Source of the DNA: Spirillospora albida
GTDB lineage: Bacteria > Actinomycetota > Actinomycetes > Streptosporangiales > Streptosporangiaceae
Direction of reading: 5' to 3'
Length of the DNA stretch: 64,000 nucleotides
Assembly: GCF_000718255.1 (NCBI RefSeq)
Contig: NZ_JOFJ01000011.1
Location: 1-64,000, forward strand
The notes under the pieces were generated by a model. The model searched no databases, had not been told where the DNA came from, and saw only the letters and a list, made by a program, of their open reading frames with translations. The stretch's first letter is position 1. Every line of letters begins with the position of its first letter. The position numbers were made by a program, and so were the translations under genes. Shown in pieces: positions 50,633-61,029 of this stretch.

Positions 50633-51100
50633 ATGCGGTATCGGACGCTCTTGATCACGACGCCCGCGCTCGCCACGATCTTCTCACTGGCGGCCTGCGG
50701 CGACGAACCCGCCAACGACGACCCGGCGGCCGGGCCCTCCGGCACGACGTCGGTTAGTCCGTCCGGCACCCAGGCCGCGGAGACCTCACTGACCGTCGAG
50801 GTGAAGGCATCCGCGCAGGCTCCCGCCAAGACCTGGACGCTGACCTGCTCCCCGCCGGGCGGAACCCATCCGAAGGCCGCCGAGTCCTGCGCGGCCCTCG
50901 GCAAGGCCAAGGACCCCTTCGCGCCGGTCCCCAAGGACAGGATGTGCACCCAGATCTACGGCGGCCCCGAGGTCGCCACGATCAAGGGCACCCACAAGGG
51001 CGCCCCGGTCGACGCGAAGTTCGCCCGCGACAACGGCTGCGAACTGGCCCGCTGGACGGCGGTCGCCCCGATGTTCGGCGACGTCCCCAAGGTCCGCTGA
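50633..51100 (+). CDS. SSI-family (subtilisin inhibitor-like) lipoprotein
   Basis: Protein of 155 residues. Signal sequence with lipobox FSLAAC, a Ser/Thr/Pro spacer, then an SSI-like domain: LTCSPPGGTHPKAAESCAAL, MCTQIYGGPEVATIKGTH and NGCELARW, with the four cysteines of the two SSI disulfides. SSI proteins inhibit serine proteases outside the cell. By alignment to CPMVYDP of SSI, the P1 residue here is Gln (CTQIYGG), unlike the strong inhibitors with Met or Lys, so specificity is uncertain. The lipobox predicts membrane anchoring. Confidence 0.82.
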   Translation: MRYRTLLITTPALATIFSLAACGDEPANDDPAAGPSGTTSVSPSGTQAAETSLTVEVKASAQAPAKTWTLTCSPPGGTHPKAAESCAALGKAKDPFAPVPKDRMCTQIYGGPEVATIKGTHKGAPVDAKFARDNGCELARWTAVAPMFGDVPKVR

Positions 51101-51117
51101 CCCGGCCGCGCGCACCC

Positions 51118-51144
51118 GAAGACCCCCGCGCCGCGGGGGCCTTC
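51118..51144. terminator. Hairpin between the SSI and copA genes
   Basis: CCCCCGC (51123-51129) and GCGGGGG (51133-51139) with outer GAAG/CTTC around one mismatch. It lies between convergent genes. Confidence 0.6.
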
Positions 51145-51158
51145 CGGTGCGCGGTGGA

Positions 51159-53420
<2,262 letters not shown>

Positions 53421-53453
53421 CGCTCCTCCTCCTTCTGTGGCTCGAACGGGATG

Positions 53454-54395
53454 TCAGTGGGTGTGGCCGTGGCCGTCGGTCCGCGGCGCGCCCGCGGGGA
53501 CCTTCCCGTGGCCCGCGGTCGCGGTGAACTCGGCGGTGCGGACCTTCCCCTCGTGCTGGAAGTCCAGGTAGAGACGGTACGCGCCCGCGCTGGGCACCTC
53601 GGCGAAGAACGTGATGTCGGGCCCCGGACGGGTCTTCCCGTCGCCCGGCTCCCCGTCCGGATGCACGTGCAGGTACGCCAGGTCGCCGTTGCGGAGCGCG
53701 ACCAGGTGCCCGAACGCCTCCAGGTAGGGCTCCAGGTCCGTGACGGGGGCGCCGTTCCTGCTCACCGACAGGACCAGCCTGCTCGTCCGGCCCGGGACCA
53801 GGTCGCCCTTCAGCCTGACCTCATAACCATCGACCTTCGCGACCTGTTCCACCTTGGGCAGCGGGGCCGGCTCGTAGTCGCCGGTGGCCGTGACGTCCGC
53901 CCCCAGCGTCAGCTGCTCCTTCACGCCCTCCGGCTGGACATCGGTGAAGAACCGGTACGCACCCGCCTTCGGCAGCGTCACCTGGACGGACCAGACGCCG
54001 CCGCCGACCTCCTCCGGGTGCACGTGCTGGAACCCCGACAGGTCGCGGCGAGCGATGATCAGGTGCAGCCGCTTGCCGTGCAGGGTCTGGAACCCGGTGA
54101 CCGGCCTGCCGTCCGGGCCGTCCACGCTGAACCGGAAATCGGTCTTCTCGCCCGGCTTCAGGACCGTGCTGCGCGGGTTGAGGGTGAAGCCGTCCTGGCT
54201 GATCTGGAGGCCGCCGGGAACCGCGTCCTCGCCGCCCTTCGCGGGCTCGGCCGTCGCGCCGCTGTGGCCGTGGTCGCCCGCCGCGGGCTCCGGCTTCGCG
54301 CCGATGGGGCCGGCCGCGTTCCCGATGCCGATGGCGCCGCCGAAGACGACGGCCAGTCCGAGTGCGTAGACGCCCAGCTTGCCGGGGGTGTTCAT
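53454..54395 (-). CDS. Secreted His-rich protein of the copper operon
   Basis: Protein of 313 residues with an N-terminal signal/anchor (GVYALGLAVVFGGAIGIGN) and a periphery rich in His: AAGDHGHSG near the start, SGFQHVHPEE, LAYLHVHPDGE and the terminal DGHGHTH. The central part has repeated beta-sandwich modules (PKAGAYRFFTDVQPEG and PSAGAYRLYLDFQHEG). No enzymatic motif is visible. The position between copZ and copA suggests extracytoplasmic copper binding. ATG start. Its homologues are common in actinomycete copper operons. Confidence 0.75.
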   Translation of the reverse strand: MNTPGKLGVYALGLAVVFGGAIGIGNAAGPIGAKPEPAAGDHGHSGATAEPAKGGEDAVPGGLQISQDGFTLNPRSTVLKPGEKTDFRFSVDGPDGRPVTGFQTLHGKRLHLIIARRDLSGFQHVHPEEVGGGVWSVQVTLPKAGAYRFFTDVQPEGVKEQLTLGADVTATGDYEPAPLPKVEQVAKVDGYEVRLKGDLVPGRTSRLVLSVSRNGAPVTDLEPYLEAFGHLVALRNGDLAYLHVHPDGEPGDGKTRPGPDITFFAEVPSAGAYRLYLDFQHEGKVRTAEFTATAGHGKVPAGAPRTDGHGHTH

Positions 54396-54446
54396 CGCTG
54401 TTCGCTCCCTGTCGAGGGGCCCGGTCTCCCGGGCCCCGGTCTCGCG

Positions 54447-54653
54447 TTACGCCTTGACTTCGTATCCGGCTTCCTCGACCGCGGCCTTGACGGCGGCGTC
54501 GTCGAGGGGGCCCTCGCTGGTGATGGTGACCGCCCCGGTCTTGAGGTCCACGTCCACGCCGGTCACCCCGGCGACCTGGCCGACCTCCTCGGAGACGGAG
54601 TTGACGCAGTGCCCGCAGGTCATCCCCGCGACGGTGTAGGTGGTGGTGGCCAT
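54447..54653 (-). CDS. copZ: Copper chaperone CopZ (HMA domain)
   Basis: Single heavy-metal-associated domain of 68 residues with GMTCGHCVNSVSEEV (Cys-x-x-Cys). It carries Cu(I) to CopA in the cytoplasm. ATG with GGGAGG six bases upstream. It is the first gene of the operon, and two G/C-tract palindromes lie in the upstream region. Confidence 0.94.
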   Translation of the reverse strand: MATTTYTVAGMTCGHCVNSVSEEVGQVAGVTGVDVDLKTGAVTITSEGPLDDAAVKAAVEEAGYEVKA

Positions 54654-54671
54654 GCTCGTCCTCCCTGAATG

Positions 54672-54686
54672 TACCCCTGGGGGGTA
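54672..54686 (-). promoter_or_regulatory. CsoR-type operator 1
   Basis: TACCCCTGGGGGGTA, a G/C-tract palindrome of the kind bound by the copper repressor CsoR, lies 18 bp upstream of the copZ start. No csoR gene lies in this window. Binding is inferred from sequence and context. Confidence 0.6.
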
Positions 54687-54727
54687 TCTCGTGGTCTCGA
54701 TACTGCCACAAGGCCGATATGAGCTGC

Positions 54728-54748
54728 AACCCCTACCCCCTAGGGGTT
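54728..54748 (-). promoter_or_regulatory. CsoR-type operator 2
   Basis: AACCCCTA and TAGGGGTT form perfect 8-bp arms around CCCCC, about 56 bp upstream of the first site. A second G/C-tract operator would place the copZ promoter between or over the two sites. Confidence 0.5.
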
Positions 54749-54819
54749 ATTTCCCGTCTGCCCGCGCGATGACCGAAGGCCGTTCGTGAAGCGGAACCCA
54801 CGGGTTGTTACGGCGAAGT

Positions 54820-54969
54820 TATCCACACCCTGTGTGACGGTGTGGACCGCGCGGACTCCGTCCGAATGTCGGCGTTTGTCGAGGTATTGGGGGTAAGAGC
54901 CCCTGGCCTGTAGGCGATCCCGGAGTTATGCACAGGGTTTTCCACAGGCTTCCACAGCCCTGTGGAGGA
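54820..54969. repeat. Cluster of DnaA-box-like nonamers
   Basis: TTATCCACA (54820-54828, a perfect E. coli R1-type box), TGTGGACCG (54842-54850, reverse), TTATGCACA (54926-54934), TTTTCCACA (54938-54946), GCTTCCACA (54948-54956) and TGTGGAGGA (54961-54969, reverse). This many in 150 bp is far above chance for DNA of this GC content. No dnaA or dnaN is adjacent, so it is not oriC; a DnaA-titration or DnaA-controlled promoter site is possible. Confidence 0.6.
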
Positions 54970-54991
54970 ACACGTCGCGGATACTGGGACC

Positions 54992-55855
54992 ATGCCTGAG
55001 CTACCCGAGGTCGAGGCGCTCGCCGACTTCCTGCGCGACCGCGCGGTCGGCCACGCCATCGCCCGGATCGATGTTCTCGCCATCTCGGCGCTGAAGACCT
55101 ACGACCCGCCGATCACGGCCCTCGCCGGCCTCACCGTCACCGGCGTCGCCCGCCACGGCAAGTTCCTCGACCTCGACGTGGACGGCCTCCACCTCGTCGT
55201 CCACCTGGCCCGCGCCGGCTGGCTGCGCCGTCGCGACGAGATCCCGGCGAAGCCCGTCCGTCCGGGCGGGAAGAACCCCCTGGCGGTACGCGTCCACCTG
55301 GACGACGGCTCCGGATTCGACCTCACCGAGGCCGGCACGAAGAAGGGCCTCGCCGTCTATGTCGTCCGCGACCCCGCCGAGGTCCCGGGCGTCGCGTCCC
55401 TGGGCCCCGACCCGCTGGACGAGGCGTTCACCGCCGACGCCCTCCGGGCGATCGTCACGGCCAAGCGCACCCAGATCAAGGGCCTGCTCCGCGACCAGAA
55501 GAACATCGCGGGCATCGGCAACGCCTACTCCGACGAGGTCCTGCACGTCGCGAAGATGTCGCCCTTCAAGATCGCCTCGTCCCTGACCGATGACGAGGTC
55601 ACGGCCCTGCACACGGCGATCGTCGAGACCCTCCGCGACGCCGTCGCGCGCTCCCGCGGCCTGGAGGCCCAGGACCTGAAGGGCGAGAAGAAGACCGGCC
55701 TCCGCGTCCACGGCCGTACCGGCCAGAAGTGCCCCGCCTGCGGCGACACCGTCCGCGAGGTGTCCTTCGCCGACTCGTCCCTCCAGTACTGCGCGACCTG
55801 CCAGACCGGCGGCAAGCCGCTGGCCGACCGCCGACTCTCCCGCCTTCTCAAGTAG
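54992..55855 (+). CDS. Fpg/Nei-family DNA glycosylase
   Basis: Protein of 287 residues beginning MPELPEVEALADFLRD, which supplies the catalytic N-terminal Pro (after Met removal) and Glu. It has KFLDLDVDGLHLVVHLARAG, the H2TH region with GLLRDQKNIAGIGNAYSDEV, and a C-terminal zinc finger CPACGDTV...CATC. It removes oxidised bases from DNA. The Fpg versus Nei subfamily cannot be settled by eye. GATACT lies six bases before the ATG, so the mRNA may be leaderless. The DnaA-box cluster is immediately upstream; TenA converges 3 bp after the stop. Confidence 0.92.
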   Translation: MPELPEVEALADFLRDRAVGHAIARIDVLAISALKTYDPPITALAGLTVTGVARHGKFLDLDVDGLHLVVHLARAGWLRRRDEIPAKPVRPGGKNPLAVRVHLDDGSGFDLTEAGTKKGLAVYVVRDPAEVPGVASLGPDPLDEAFTADALRAIVTAKRTQIKGLLRDQKNIAGIGNAYSDEVLHVAKMSPFKIASSLTDDEVTALHTAIVETLRDAVARSRGLEAQDLKGEKKTGLRVHGRTGQKCPACGDTVREVSFADSSLQYCATCQTGGKPLADRRLSRLLK

Positions 55856-55858
55856 CCG

Positions 55859-56464
55859 CTACGGGACGTCCCAGAAGGCCAGCTCGTGGCGCATGGCCGC
55901 CATGAAGAGGCGTTCGGCGCGGGCCGGGTCGGCGCCCGACTCGTCCAGCATCTCGGCGCAGCGGGCGGACAGGGCGGCGAAGCCCGGGTCGGCGTAGGTG
56001 TCCACCCAGCGGCGGTACCGGGGTTCGGCGGGCGGGTCCTCCGCCAGGCGGGCGCCGAGCGTCGAGTAGCCCCACATGCAGGGGTAGAGCGCGGCGAGGC
56101 CGTCGGCGTAGGACGCGGCGGCGTCCAGGAGGAACTCGGTGTAGGCGGCGCAGGCCGGGCCCTTCCGCGCGTTGTCGAGGTCGGCGCCGAACTCCGACGA
56201 GAGGGAGCGGTGCAGCTCCAGCTCCTCGTGGAACGTCGAGTGGGCGAGGTCGACGAGATCGCCGACGTGCCCGTCGGGGGCCTGCCAGGCGAGGCGGGCG
56301 AAGACGCGGACGTAGTCGAGGAGGTAGAGGTAGTCCTGCTCCAGCCACGAGCGGAACACGCCCTCGTCCAGGTCGCCGCGGGCGATGCCGACCACGGTCG
56401 GATGCTTCAGCTGCTCCTCGACGAGAGGGAGCCCGAGGTGTTCCAGACGCGCGGCGAGACCCAT
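55859..56464 (-). CDS. tenA: TenA-family thiamine salvage protein
   Basis: Helical TenA/thiaminase II-like protein of 201 residues. The motif region ALYPCMWGYSTLGARL carries the Cys expected in the TenA_C subgroup, and RHELAFWDVP at the C-terminus carries the conserved acidic residue. TenA_C proteins hydrolyse aminopyrimidine thiamine breakdown products to hydroxymethylpyrimidine. The start at the ATG at 56464 fits the family; a longer frame upstream does not. No TPP riboswitch precedes it. Works logically with the CytX permease. Confidence 0.85.
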   Translation of the reverse strand: MGLAARLEHLGLPLVEEQLKHPTVVGIARGDLDEGVFRSWLEQDYLYLLDYVRVFARLAWQAPDGHVGDLVDLAHSTFHEELELHRSLSSEFGADLDNARKGPACAAYTEFLLDAAASYADGLAALYPCMWGYSTLGARLAEDPPAEPRYRRWVDTYADPGFAALSARCAEMLDESGADPARAERLFMAAMRHELAFWDVP

Positions 56465-56507
56465 GCGCGCAAGTCTGGCAGCCCCCGAGGTTTCACGGGA
56501 AACCAAA

Positions 56508-56535
56508 CGGGACCCCGCCCGAGGGCGGGGTCCCG
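56508..56535 (-). terminator. Strong hairpin terminator
   Basis: CGGGACCCCGCC (56508-56519) and GGCGGGGTCCCG (56524-56535) form a perfect 12-bp stem with loop CGAG. It lies downstream of the deacetylase/glycosyltransferase gene and upstream of tenA. Confidence 0.75.
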
Positions 56536-56693
56536 AAGAGTCCACCGGTGCGCGGGGTCGCCTCTCGGCGAAAGGCTCAACACGGCTCCAGCCGGACGGT
56601 ATTCCGTGAAGGCGGTAGATGAGGCCCGGGGACACCGAGCACACCGGCTTCCCCCTCTCCAACCGGCTCCGCCGCCGTATTGTTCCCGGCCCC

Positions 56694-58835
56694 TCAGCGG
56701 GAGGCGGGCTGGAGGTCCGGGACGTCCGAGAACGTGCCCGTCCGGCGGATCGTGTGCCAGCGCAGGCCCGCGCCCAGCAGCGCCGTCACGACCGACTGGA
56801 CGACCACCAAATACATGAGCTGCCGGTACACGACCTGCTGCAGCGGCAGCACCCACAGCGGACGGACGGTCTCGCCGTCCAGCCACAGCGCGTACGCCCC
56901 GGCGGCGGCCTGCGCGGCGACGAACACCGACCACATGAGGACGGGCCCCGCGGGGTCCAGGAAGAGGACGCCGAACAGGGCGAACAGGTCCACGGCGGGC
57001 GCGAACAGCGGCATGACCACCTGGAACACCGTCAGATAGCCGAGGGCCCGGCGGCCGAAGCGTCCCGAGCCGCCGCGCTCGACGACCGAGCGGCGGTGCT
57101 TCCACATCGCCTGCATCGTCCCGTAGCACCAGCGGTACCGCTGCCGCCACAGCTGCCGCAGCGACGAGGGCGCCTCCGTCCAGGCGATGGCCTTCTCCTC
57201 GTACACGACCCGCAGGCCGGTGCGGCAGATGGCCATCGTGAGGTCGGTGTCCTCCGCGAGGGTGTCGCCGGGGACGCCCCCGACCCGCGCGAGCACCGAC
57301 CGGCGGAACGCGCCGATCGCGCCGGGGACGGTCGGCATGCAGCGCAGCACGTCGAACATCCGCCGGTCGAGATTGAAGCCGATCACGTACTCGATGTGCT
57401 GCCAGCGGCCGAGGATCCCGCCCCGGTTCGCGACCTTCGTGTTGCCGCTGACCGCGCCGACCTCCGGATCGGCCAGCGGCACGACCAGGTGGCGGAGCGT
57501 GTCGCGCTGGAAGACGGTGTCGCCGTCGACGAGCACGAGGACCTCGGTCCGGGCCGCGGCGATGCCGGCGTTCAGCGCGCTCGGCTTGCCGCCGTTCGGC
57601 TTGCGGATCAGCCGGACGCCCGGCTCCCCGAGCGCCGCCACGATCTCGGCGGTCCGGTCGCCGGACCCGTCGTCCACGACGATGACCTCGACGAACCCGG
57701 GGTGGTCGGTGTCGACCAGCGACCGGACGGTCGCCGCGATCCCCGCCTCCTCGTTGTACGCCGGGACGATCACCGTGACCGGCGGGAGCGGCCCCGGCGG
57801 CGGTGCCGGCCTCCGCACCCGGCGCATGTGGACGTGCGCGAACAGCAGCAGCGCGATGAGACGCACGGCGTACAGGGCGCCCGCCACGCCGAACAGCACG
57901 CCGAGCGTCCCGGTGAGGGCGGCGGCGGCGCGCTGCGCGGTGACGAGCGTCCAGCCGACGGCCCTGTCGCGGGTGGGGGCCGCGACCTCGGCGGCGGGCA
58001 GGCGCAGCGCGTCGGTCAGCGTCGTGAAGCGGTAGCCCTGCGGCCGCAGCCGGTCGGCGACCTCCGCGACGGCGGCGAGGGTCTGCGTCCGGTCGCCGCC
58101 GGAGTCGTGCAGCATGACGATGGCGCCCTCGCCGTGCCGGTCCGCCGCGAGCGCGCGCCGGACGATCGCGTCGGTGCCGGGCCGCGCCCAGTCCTCGGTG
58201 TCGCGGTCGGTGAGCACGACGACGTAGCCGTCCTCGCTCGCCTCGCGCGCGGCGCGCCACTCCGGCGCGGTCAGCCCGTCCGGACGGGACGAGTACGGCA
58301 TCCGCATCAGGCGCGTGTGGACGCCCGCGGCGCCCGCCAGCGCGCGCTGGGTCAGGTCCAGCTCCAGGCGGTTGCGCCAGGACGGTGCGGACGCCATGTC
58401 CACGTGCGTGTAGGTGTGCGACCCGATCTCGTGGCCTTCCCCCAGGAGGCGTTCGGTCAGCCCCGGGTTCTCGGCGACGCGCGCGCCGACCGTGAAGAAC
58501 GTGGCCTTGGCGCCCCGGGCGCGCAGCACGTCGAGGAGCTTCGGGGTCCACTCCGGGTCGGGACCGTCATCGAAGGTCAGCGCGATCGTCTTGGACGGCA
58601 TGCGGAGGCTGCGGGGCTTGCCGTCCACCATGTTGATGACGGGACCACCGGAGGTGACCGCAGATGGAGCCGGCGCCGGATTCCCCGTCACCTCGCGTGG
58701 GGATTCGCCCAGGGTGCCGTGGGCGAACCCGTCCAGAAGGAGCAGGACGCCCAGCGCCAGGCCGCCGAGCAGGAGCAGCACCCAGTGTCCCCGCGGTTCC
58801 TTCGGACGCACGGGTGCTCTGCGACGCGCCGTCAC
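56694..58835 (-). CDS. Fused polysaccharide deacetylase and glycosyltransferase family 2
   Basis: Membrane protein of 713 residues. An N-terminal helix (VLLLLGGLALGVLLLLDGF) precedes an extracellular NodB deacetylase domain with TFDDGPDPEWTP and the metal-binding SHTYTHVDM. A middle helix leads into a cytoplasmic GT2 domain: VIVPAYNEEAGI, VVDDGSGDRT, LVDGDTVF (DXD), LAEDTDLT and QRYRWCYG (QxxRW), then further helices. This resembles processive beta-glycan synthases such as PgaC joined to a PgaB-like deacetylase. GTG start overlaps the stop of the upstream gene (GTGA). Confidence 0.9.
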   Translation of the reverse strand: MTARRRAPVRPKEPRGHWVLLLLGGLALGVLLLLDGFAHGTLGESPREVTGNPAPAPSAVTSGGPVINMVDGKPRSLRMPSKTIALTFDDGPDPEWTPKLLDVLRARGAKATFFTVGARVAENPGLTERLLGEGHEIGSHTYTHVDMASAPSWRNRLELDLTQRALAGAAGVHTRLMRMPYSSRPDGLTAPEWRAAREASEDGYVVVLTDRDTEDWARPGTDAIVRRALAADRHGEGAIVMLHDSGGDRTQTLAAVAEVADRLRPQGYRFTTLTDALRLPAAEVAAPTRDRAVGWTLVTAQRAAAALTGTLGVLFGVAGALYAVRLIALLLFAHVHMRRVRRPAPPPGPLPPVTVIVPAYNEEAGIAATVRSLVDTDHPGFVEVIVVDDGSGDRTAEIVAALGEPGVRLIRKPNGGKPSALNAGIAAARTEVLVLVDGDTVFQRDTLRHLVVPLADPEVGAVSGNTKVANRGGILGRWQHIEYVIGFNLDRRMFDVLRCMPTVPGAIGAFRRSVLARVGGVPGDTLAEDTDLTMAICRTGLRVVYEEKAIAWTEAPSSLRQLWRQRYRWCYGTMQAMWKHRRSVVERGGSGRFGRRALGYLTVFQVVMPLFAPAVDLFALFGVLFLDPAGPVLMWSVFVAAQAAAGAYALWLDGETVRPLWVLPLQQVVYRQLMYLVVVQSVVTALLGAGLRWHTIRRTGTFSDVPDLQPASR

Positions 58836-59434
58836 GCGGGCTTCTTCTTCTTGCCCCACGCGGGCGGCGTGGCGTCCGACCGTCCCGGACGGGTCGTCGT
58901 GGGCACCGGTGACGGCACGGCCGTCACGGTGGGCGCCGCGCCCGGCGGTGTGCGCGCGGGCGGCGTCGCGCCCGTCTCCCCGCCGGTCGGCCGCCCGGCC
59001 GCCGGTGCGGGCGTGCCCGGTCCGGCCTCGCCGGGGCCCCCGCCGGCCGTCCGGTGGGGGCGCCGCACGCCGTCCGCGCCGGGGATCCGCGCCTTCCCGC
59101 CGTCCACGCGCTTCCCGCCGGACGGCTCGTCCCACCGGGTCAGCGGCACGTCCGCGCCCGTCGCGGCGCCGATGCCGAGGGCGCCGAGGAACAGGACGAG
59201 CGATGTGCCGATCGCCAGCCCGAGCCGGCTCCCGAACCGGCGCCGCCGGCCGCTGGGGTCGACGAAGACGGGCGCCGGGTCGTCGGCCGGATCCGGCCGT
59301 TCGGCGTCGGGTGCGATCCGGACACCGGCGGCGGGCCGCACATCCGAGATGAGTAGTTCATCCCGGAAAGGCGCGGATCCATCGTGGGGGGATTTGCCCG
59401 GTAGCGAGCGATGTTCGGGGGGAGTGCTGATCAT
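58832..59434 (-). CDS. Single-pass membrane protein with Pro/Thr-rich extracellular tail
   Basis: Protein of 200 residues: polar cytoplasmic N-terminus of ~75 residues, one membrane helix (LGLAIGTSLVLFLGALGIGAA), then a Pro/Gly/Thr-rich tail ending in a lysine run, WGKKKKPA. No named domain. Translationally coupled to the deacetylase/glycosyltransferase fusion, so it may be an accessory part of the glycan machine. Start chosen at the ATG at 59434. Confidence 0.65.
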   Translation of the reverse strand: MISTPPEHRSLPGKSPHDGSAPFRDELLISDVRPAAGVRIAPDAERPDPADDPAPVFVDPSGRRRRFGSRLGLAIGTSLVLFLGALGIGAATGADVPLTRWDEPSGGKRVDGGKARIPGADGVRRPHRTAGGGPGEAGPGTPAPAAGRPTGGETGATPPARTPPGAAPTVTAVPSPVPTTTRPGRSDATPPAWGKKKKPA

Positions 59435-59544
59435 CGTGTTCCAGGATTCGCGCGGGTGCGGCGGGGGGACGGCGCCGCGGAGGTTCATCCTGTCCAGCGC
59501 CGGGCTCGCCGTACGTGTCACACCGGAACGGGATTCCCTGCACA

Positions 59545-60177
59545 ATGGCGCGCGTGACGAGAGCGGAGCAGGCGGGCAAGGAGGACGATCTCAACCGTGC
59601 CCTCCGCGCCGCGCGGGACGGCGACGAGGCGTCCTTCCGCGTGCTCTACCGCGACGTCCAGCCCCGGCTGATCCGCTTCGCGGCCGCGATCGCGGGCCCG
59701 GACGCCGAGGACGTCACGTCCGAGGCGTGGCTGCAGATCGCCCGTGACCTGCCCACCTTCCGCGGCGACATCGACGGGTTCCGCGGCTGGACCGCGACGA
59801 TCACCCGCCACCGGGCGCTCGACCACGTCCGCCGCCGGGCGCGCCGCCCCACCGCCGACCTGCCCGTCGAGGAACTCGCCGGGGTGGCCGCCCTGGACGA
59901 CACCGCGGCGCTGGCGCTCGACGGCATCTCCACCGAGGCCGCGCTCCGCCTGATCGCCGAACTGCCCCGCGACCAGGCCGACGCCGTCCTGCTGCGGGTC
60001 GTCATGGGCCTGGACGCGAAGGCGGCGGGAAAGGTCCTCGGCAAGCGGGCCGGCGCCGTCCGCACCGCCGCCTACCGCGGCCTGCGGCGCCTCGCCGACC
60101 GGCTCGCGCCGTCCGGTGACACAACCGGGGAACCGGGCGCTGAAGAGGTGTTCCACCAGAAAGGGATGCGTGCATGA
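59545..60177 (+). CDS. RNA polymerase sigma-70 family factor (ECF type)
   Basis: Sigma factor of 210 residues with region 2 (LYRDVQPRLIRFAAAI, EDVTSEAWLQIARDL, FRGWTATITRHRALDHVRRR) and region 4 (IAELPRDQADAVLLRVVMGL, GKRAGAVRTAAYRGLRRL). Group 4 sigma factors usually answer an envelope signal through a partner anti-sigma factor. The next gene downstream encodes a membrane protein of the type found beside such sigma factors. It is divergent from the deacetylase/glycosyltransferase operon, its plausible target. ATG at 59545; GTG at 59554 is possible. Confidence 0.88.
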   Translation: MARVTRAEQAGKEDDLNRALRAARDGDEASFRVLYRDVQPRLIRFAAAIAGPDAEDVTSEAWLQIARDLPTFRGDIDGFRGWTATITRHRALDHVRRRARRPTADLPVEELAGVAALDDTAALALDGISTEAALRLIAELPRDQADAVLLRVVMGLDAKAAGKVLGKRAGAVRTAAYRGLRRLADRLAPSGDTTGEPGAEEVFHQKGMRA

Positions 60178-60273
60178 ACGTCGCTGTCGATCGTCCGGAC
60201 CTGTGAGCGTGCCGATGATGTCGGTGGCCCCCGGTGCGAACGCGCACGCGCGCCCTCCCCGGGCAGCGGTGAG

Positions 60274-60888
60274 ATGAGCGACCGCACCGGGCTGGATCCG
60301 CGGACCGCCGAGCGCCTGCTCGCCGGCGGTCCCGCGCCCGACGCCCCGGAGGGGCTCGCGGCGCTGCTCGCGGCGGCGTCCGCTCCGGCGCGTCCCGAGG
60401 AGACGGCCGGGGAGGACGCGGCGGTCGCCGCCTTCCTCGCCGCCCGGCCGCCCGCACCCCGCCCGGCACGCAGGGTCCTGTCCCGCGTGACGACGATCAA
60501 GGCACTGATCATCGCCGCCGCCCTCACCGGGTCGGGCGGCGTGGCGATCGCCGCGGGCACCGGCAACCTGCCCGGCCAGAGCCCGGACCCGGCGCCGAGC
60601 ACGTCCGTCCCCGAACCGGAGACCGAGCGGGACGGCGTCGTCCGGGCACCCGCCGTCCCGTCGCGCACCGCCCCGGCGGTCCCGTCGCCGTCCGCGAAGC
60701 CGACCGTGCAGCAGCCGCCGGGACGGCAGAAGCCGAAGAAGACGCCGACACCGCGGGGCAGGCCGACGACCAGGAAGCCGAACCCGGGCCAGGGCAACGG
60801 CGGCGACAACGGCAACGCGCCCACCGCCGTCCCGAGCGCGAAGCCCCGGGTGATCCCCAAGAACTCCCACGCGGCGAACCGCGACTGA
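60274..60888 (+). CDS. Single-pass membrane protein, sigma-factor partner candidate
   Basis: Protein of 204 residues. A soluble N-terminal part (LDPRTAERLLAGG, GLAALLAAASAP) of ~70 residues is followed by one membrane helix (IKALIIAAALTGSGGVAIAAG) and a Pro/Thr/Lys-rich extracellular tail. The layout is like anti-sigma factors, but the ZAS zinc motif HxxxCxxC is absent, so this is only a candidate regulator. It follows the sigma gene by 96 bp and shares its strand. Confidence 0.65.
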   Translation: MSDRTGLDPRTAERLLAGGPAPDAPEGLAALLAAASAPARPEETAGEDAAVAAFLAARPPAPRPARRVLSRVTTIKALIIAAALTGSGGVAIAAGTGNLPGQSPDPAPSTSVPEPETERDGVVRAPAVPSRTAPAVPSPSAKPTVQQPPGRQKPKKTPTPRGRPTTRKPNPGQGNGGDNGNAPTAVPSAKPRVIPKNSHAANRD

Positions 60889-61029
60889 CCCGTCCGGAAA
60901 ATCTTCGGCGCCCTGTCGATCGGTGATGTCCCCGTTCGACCCAGGGGTGAAAGGGGCCGAGAGGGATCCGGACGAGCCATGGAGACGGAACCATGTCCCC
61001 GGTGGTCGAGCTGTCGTGAACGCCACGCC

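Larger units (their letters stand above)
54654..54991. other. 338-bp intergenic region: copper operator, then DnaA-box cluster
   Basis: No gene is supported. The left part contains control sites for the copper operon (54672-54748). The right part contains at least six DnaA-box-like nonamers (54820-54969) ahead of the Fpg/Nei gene. Confidence 0.7.

Noticed and set aside
54820..54969. Replication origin (oriC)
   Set aside because: DnaA boxes are present but dnaA, dnaN and an AT-rich unwinding element are absent.
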